From NCBI GenBank assembly GCA_009733575.1, contig ML769684.1, positions 1 to 64,000 of the forward strand: a DNA stretch of 64,000 nucleotides. Direction: 5' to 3'. A program made the position numbers and the translations under genes. Below are positions 58,946 to 64,000 of the stretch, in pieces (within the stretch, counting starts at the first letter, position 1; each line of letters starts with the position of its first letter). Under the pieces are notes generated by a model that saw only the letters and a list, made by a program, of their open reading frames with translations, was not told the DNA's origin and did not search any database. Source of the stretch: Gymnopus androsaceus JB14. Lineage: Eukaryota; Basidiomycota; Agaricomycetes; Agaricales; Omphalotaceae.

Positions 58946-59787
58946 ATGAGCCGCGGTGGATCCCGAGGTTTTGGTCGAGGCGGAGGTACATTTGACTGTA
59001 AAAAAGCTGTATAATGTGTAAACTGAACGCTTGATAGGTCGAGGAGGTGGTAGAGGAGGATTCCAGCAGCGAGATTTCGGTCCTCCAGATACTGTTCTAG
59101 GTGAAAGCTTTTCTATTTATTTTATTTTCCATCTCATTCCTTGCAGAAATGGGCACCTTCATCCACGCTGTCGAAGACGAAATGCTTTGTTCCTCATTAA
59201 TGCCCGACAAAGTGCCATACTTCAATGCTCCCATCTATCTTCAAAATAAATCAGTCATTGGAAAAGTCGACGAGATCCTAGGACCTATCAATGAGGTCTA
59301 TTTCTCGATAAAAATGAGCGAAGGGGTCGTTGCTAGTAGCTTTCAAAAGGGCGACAAGGTGTTCATCGGAGGAGACAAACTTTTACCGATAGACCGCTTC
59401 TTGCCCAAGCCCAAAATTCCTGGAGGTACTTGATTTTTTTTTTTTGTTTCCCTCGAGTTTTTACTCATGTATATTTTATAGGTGTCACAAGTAGGAATTT
59501 TACATCTTGTTTGTTCTCTTCTCATTACATTTTATACAGAACGAGGTCGCGGAGGTGCACGAGGAGCTCCAGGAGGAAGAGGAAGAGGTGCGCCAAGAGG
59601 AGGTGCTCGAGGTGGCCGAGGCGGCGGTCGTGGTTTTGGTGGAGGTTTCGGCGGAGGTTTTGGCGGAGGTTTTGGCGGAGATCGTGGTGGCAGGGGTGGA
59701 CCCAGAGGCAGCTTTTCTCGTGGAAGAGGCGACAGAGGCGGGTTTCGTGGTGGCGGAGGTGGTCGCGGTGGTTATCGTGGTTCATAG
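58946..59787 (+). CDS. GAR1: H/ACA snoRNP subunit Gar1
   Basis: Gar1 belongs to the pseudouridylation and telomerase RNP. It has GAR domains at both ends ([13 protein letters not shown] and a long FGGG/RGG tail) around the Gar1 core ([49 protein letters not shown] and [11 protein letters not shown]). Introns lie at about 58998-59037, 59101-59145 and between 59427 and 59539. The last stretch most likely contains two introns around a 9-nt exon, GTGTCACAA. The frame is intact. Confidence 0.94.
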
Positions 59788-59880
59788 TCACACTCAATAC
59801 ATTATATCTGCAATCCTTATGCGTGAAATTATCTAAAATAAGATTACTAGCAGTGTCCGCGTTCTCGTACATAATTTACA

Positions 59881-61286
59881 TCACTGTCGGTTCCAGGAAA
59901 GTAGAGACATGTCTCCCAAACGTCTGATGAAAACGAATGAGCAACGAGAATACAGCATTCAAATTGCACTTACCTCGGTTTGATCATATGTCTGACCGTT
60001 CCTGCAACGGCCAAAAACATAAATAGCGCAGCAACAGCGACGTATGCCCATCCAAGGAAAGGGTTTTTGCCGCCAATCCAAGAGACTGTGGATATAACAA
60101 TCGATTTTGTACCCTTATAAGGTTGAACAGGAAAGTCTAATGCAAGCTAAGTAAGGATAGTTAATTCGACGGAAACACTCACTCAATCCAATGGTGATAC
60201 TGTATCTGCCTTGCTTCATCGTATCGTCATCATTCCGACCCCAGAGCTTTGAGAACGTCGGCAACCCAGCCGTCCTCATCCAGTTCTGGAAATGCTCGTT
60301 AGTGGCCAAGTCGGGGGGCTGGTTGTCCGAGGTGTAGCCATTAGGGAATTGTTTCGCCCAGTTTGGCGGTGGCACTATTTCATCGAGAGAGTTGTACCCA
60401 TGACCAATCGGATTCGAAACATATTTCTTGGCCTCGCCTGGCCAAGCGATACCTGTCGAGCTAAAGTCGTATGTCACGTTTGTAGTGCTAAAGCTGTTGG
60501 CAGGGTTTAAAAGGACAGGACTGGCGAATGTGTCTTGGGCGGATGGTCAGTTGCGATCGAAAGAAAATAAAGCGGCATATACCATTGAACACAGAGTTTG
60601 CAATCAAACCGCAGGGATAGATGGACTGGTTGCCAATCGAGACTAATGGCTTGCAGCCACCATTACTATTCAACGTGGAAATTGAACCACCTTTTCCACT
60701 AAGCTGGTCTGAATCCAAGCTTTTAACATATCTCCGATGGTTTTGGAAAAAGTTGGTTAGTTTGTAGTAGATGAAGACGCTAGGAGCGAGGTCTGCGGGG
60801 ACATCGAACTGGATGATGCACTGCATCTGATTTGATACATCCGAGCTTCCCGAGTTGTTAACCAAGGCGTATGCAGGAGCAAGGATAGTCGTAGCATCCT
60901 TGGAAGCTTTAGAAGAAAGATGGTAGGAATATTGAGAGGAAGAAAGAGTAGTCCAGGTGCCGATAGTGGTATTGGAAGTTGCAGGGGTGAGATTTTCGCA
61001 GTTGGTGTAGTCGAATGTCATTTCCGAAACGAGAGAAGAGCCCCATATTAAAAGGCCACCTATAGGGCCAAAGATGATTGCGATAATAAAAAAGGTGGGC
61101 AGGACGGTTTTGGGAGTAAGAATTGGCTGCCAGGCCTTGAGACGCTGCTGCTTGAATGCGGTGTCTGGAAAATATTAATTGAGAGATAAGCTCGCTAAAC
61201 AAGGACTTACTTGCAGGCCTTTTCCAGGCGCCCTTTTCCTTCTTGTCCTCGTTAGTGTCCGATCCCTTGCGTCGAAAGAGTCCCAT
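59881..61286 (-). CDS. CDC50: CDC50/LEM3 family P4-ATPase beta subunit
   Basis: It chaperones and supports phospholipid flippases. There are two membrane spans (PTFFIIAIIFGPIGGLLIWG near 61060 and AYVAVAALFMFLAVAGTV near 60040). Between them a large lumenal domain has several N-glycosylation sequons (NTT, NNS, NQS, NVT) and the cysteine pattern GGCKP and YPCGL. The conserved IYYKLTNFFQNHRRYVKS and GLPTFSKLWG are present. The last exon gives RRLGDMSLLSWNRQ. Five or six exons are needed. It ends 93 bp from the convergent GAR1 end and starts 72 bp from the divergent SPT5 start. The frame is intact. Confidence 0.95.
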
Positions 61287-61358
61287 GGTGGTGGTGGTTA
61301 AAGATTAAAGTGATTTGTCAGAGCGCTAAAGCTCGGCTACCTGTTAGAACTTACCATC

Positions 61359-64000
61359 ATGTCGGATGTAGAAGAATCTGGATACGAGGAGCCGCCGCCG
61401 CGCAGAAAAGCCTACGAAGACGACGAAGAAGATGACGAAGAAGAAGAGGATGCAGAGGAGGAGCAGCCAGGAAAGAAAAAACGCCGCCAAAAAAAGGATC
61501 CAATGGCGCGCTTCCTTGATATTGAGGCTGAGGTTTCAGACGAAGAAGAAGAAGAAGAGGACGAAGAAGATTTTGTGAACGATCCTTTTATTGAAACCGC
61601 AGAAACTGGCGCAGAGGACGATGGCAGGCATCATGCTCGTTTGGACAAGCGCAGAGAGTTGGAGGAGGATGAAAAGAGTCCTGAACAAATCGCTAGAGAG
61701 TTTAGTGAGCGGTATAATACCCGCGTACCTTCTCGTTTTACTGGCGACATGAACGAGATCCCTCAGAGGCTGCTAATGCCTAGTGTACATGACGCTAGTT
61801 TGTGGCAGATTCGTGTAAAGGTAATACTACTCTTTTCTTCTTTAATCAATGCTAATCCTTCGCAGCCCGGTCGTGAACGTGAAATAGTATTCAGTTTGAT
61901 GCGTAAATCGCTCGACTTGGAATATACCGCCAAACCACTCTCCATCATCTCCGCCTTTCAGCGCGACTCCCTTCCAGGTATGATCTACGTCGAGGCTCGC
62001 TCCTCGCAGCAGGTCCAACATGCCTGTAATGGTCTCGTTGGGGTCTATCCTTCTCGGGGCATTCATCTCGTCCCTATTGACGAAATGGCTTCCTTGCTCA
62101 TGATCAAGAAACAGGACCTTGCCGTCACTCCAGGAAGTTGGGTCCGTATCCGTCGCGGCAAGTACCAAGGTGATCTTGCTCAGGTCGTCGATATTACCGA
62201 AAACGGTGATGAGGTCGGGCTCCGGTACGTTCCTCGTATCGATCTTAACCCCCGCGACGACATGGACCTTGGTGGAAGTAAAAAGCGCAAAAAGACTACG
62301 ACGACCAATGCTAGCGCTCGTCCCCCACAGCGCTTGTTCAACTATGAAGAGGTCGTCAAAGTCTTTGGTCGGAATACCGTCTCCAAGCGAGGCCAAGTCT
62401 TTGTCTTTCTCGGGGATTCGTACAAGGACGGCTTTATGGAAAAGGACTTTAAACTAAATTCCATCGTTCTCGAGGATGTCAATCCGACACTGGACGAGAT
62501 TACCATGTTCTCGGACGGCGGCGGCGGACTCGAGGACGGCATGGTGGATTTATCCATTATCGCCGAAGCTTCTCGCAAAGCTGCACTCTCTGTCCTCCAA
62601 CCGGGTGACCACATCGAAGTCTTTGAAGGCGAACAGGCAGGCGTACATGGTATCGTTGAAGAAATTGCTGGAGATGTCCTCACTATCACCGCCGTCGGCG
62701 TTGATCTCGAGGGCCAAAAAATCGATCTCCCAGCTCGCAGTGTGCGGAAACGATTCAAGCCTGGTGATCACGTCAAAGTCATGGCAGGAAAAAACGCAGA
62801 CGAGACTGGCCTGGTCGTCAGCGTGAGCGAGAATGTGGTGACGTTTTTGAGTGATATGAGTATGCAGGAGGTTAGCGTCTTTTCCAAAGATCTCCGAGAA
62901 GCAGCCGAGGTTGGAAATGGGACGAATATTGTCGGGGATTACGAACTGCATGACTTGGTTCAGCTAGAGTAAGTGACTGAACTCAAATGTTATTCTTTGC
63001 TCACTCTTTTGCAGTCTTCAAACCGTCGGCGTCATCTTCAAAACTGAACGAGACTCGTTCCGCGTCCTAGATCAAAACGGTCAAACCCGCCTTGTTCATC
63101 CACACCAAATCTCCATGCGTCCGCGACTCGAACCGTGCCATCGCCACCGATTCAGAAGGTCATGAAATACGCATCAACGACAATATGAAAGAAACCCAAG
63201 GCGAAGGTCGTAAAGGCCGTGTTCTCCATATCCACCAATCCCACTATGCATTTTTACACAACAGAGACTTGACTGAAAATGGAGGCGTCTTTGTTACTCG
63301 CGCAATGGGACTCGTCTCTGTCGCACCGAAAGGATCTAGTCTGGTGAAATTGGCACCCAATGCGGATCTGACCAAAATGAACCCTGCGGCGGCGGGCGGT
63401 GCGCAAGGGATGGGAGGATGGTGGCAGTGGTGCAATGGGGAGAGGACCGAGGGACAGGTTGATTGGGGCACACATCGTGGTGATAAAGGGACCGTATAAA
63501 GGATACGTTCGGGATCGTCAAAGACACGAATGGAGGGGTGGCGAGAGTAGAGCTCAATACCGGGAACAAGGTGATTAGTATTGAAAAGGCAAAGATTCAC
63601 AGGAAGCTGCCTAATGGGAAGAGTGAGCCGGTAGAAGGACCTGGTGCGACTTGGGGAAGGAATAACAACTTTAATAACATGGGTCCGCCTTCTTCTATGC
63701 CCAATCGCACACCAAATCCTTACGCTTCCGGAGGACGTACACCTGGCTGGGGAGGTGGTGGTGGTCGGACTCCTGGTTGGGGCGGAGGTGGAAGGACACC
63801 AAATCCATACGCAGGGGGAAGCGGACAGACACCAGCGTGGAACGCTTCTTCAAGAACGCCGAATCCACATGCGTTTGGAGGTGGTCAGACTCCGGCTTGG
63901 AATGCGTCGAGTAAGACACCAAATCCGTATGCGGCAGGAGGACAAACGCCTGCGTGGAATACGTCCAGTCGGACGCCTAATCCGTACGCGCCGACGCCTG
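61359..64000 (+). CDS. SPT5: Transcription elongation factor Spt5 (partial, runs off the window)
   Basis: Spt5 pairs with Spt4 to form DSIF on RNA polymerase II and couples capping, elongation and termination. An acidic N-terminus precedes the NGN domain (REREIVFSLMRKSLDLEY to VPIDEMASLL). KOW domains follow (PGSWVRIRRGKYQGDLAQV, LQPGDHIEVFEGEQAGVHGIV, FKPGDHVKVMAGKNADETG, DRLIGAHIVVIKGPYKGYV). A C-terminal repeat region from about 63685 repeats QTPAWNASSRTPNPYA-type units to the window edge. An in-frame 45-nt intron at 61820-61864 is likely. Three frame breaks occur between 63090 and 63515: near 63121, in a Gly-rich linker near 63410 and near 63510. Confidence 0.95.

Noticed and set aside
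1..64000. CRISPR arrays, integrases, rRNA or bacterial-type operons
   Set aside because: No direct-repeat arrays with spacers or related genes were seen; the window is eukaryotic nuclear DNA.

Overview
This window is intron-rich nuclear DNA of a filamentous basidiomycete fungus, most likely Agaricomycotina. The evidence is dense, short (about 45-65 nt) GT-AG introns, very compact gene spacing, and gene models such as a fused HyuA-HyuB protein, a RhoGEF-PH-FYVE protein, a Sel1-repeat protein with a CaaX end and a PA14-containing GH3 beta-glucosidase. I cannot name the genus from sequence alone.

Layout: 1-1105 has no gene. 1.1-14.0 kb: a formin (+), TFIIB (-), NOP53 (+) and a DH-PH-FYVE Rho exchange factor (+). 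14.7-23.9 kb: a HyuA/HyuB hydantoinase fusion, the beta subunit of the mitochondrial processing peptidase and a Sel1/Chs4-like protein, all (+). 24.0-28.0 kb: a JHD1-type histone demethylase and phosphoglycerate kinase, both (-). 28.1-32.1 kb: an RG-rich coiled-coil protein, an omega-amidase-like nitrilase and a Ydj1-type DnaJ (+). 32.3-38.8 kb: a UPF0538 protein (-), GH3 beta-glucosidase (+) and prolyl-tRNA synthetase (+). 38.8-42.1 kb: a decayed P450 fragment and a P450 gene with a premature stop. 42.3-54.8 kb: a YEATS-domain protein (-), COG4 (+), VPS2 (-), an AN1 zinc finger protein (+), an isochorismatase-like amidase (+), ZW10 (-) and EMC5 (+). 54.7-55.5 kb: a duplicated block at the convergent EMC5/PEX6 ends. 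55.3-64.0 kb: PEX6 (-), GAR1 (+), CDC50 (-) and SPT5 (+, cut by the window end).

Most genes are housekeeping functions: transcription, ribosome and snoRNP assembly, membrane traffic, peroxisome and ER biogenesis, and glycolysis. I see no secondary-metabolite cluster, mobile element, CRISPR array or clear defence system. Traffic genes (COG4, VPS2, ZW10, EMC5, CDC50) lie close together, but nothing shows they are co-regulated beyond shared short divergent promoters. The HyuA-HyuB fusion and the isochorismatase-like amidase could carry out consecutive steps of N-methylhydantoin breakdown, although they are 30 kb apart.

Many conserved genes carry single-base frame breaks that no plausible intron explains. 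I count about two dozen, several of them in short homopolymer runs. They look like consensus errors in the assembly rather than pseudogenes. CDS coordinates below therefore span start to stop across introns and such breaks. The more unusual observations are a tandem duplication of convergent 3' ends, two GC-AG introns, an apparent 9-nt microexon in GAR1, acidic tryptophan motifs in ZW10 resembling the Dsl1 coatomer-binding lasso, and a possible dual-targeted prolyl-tRNA synthetase.
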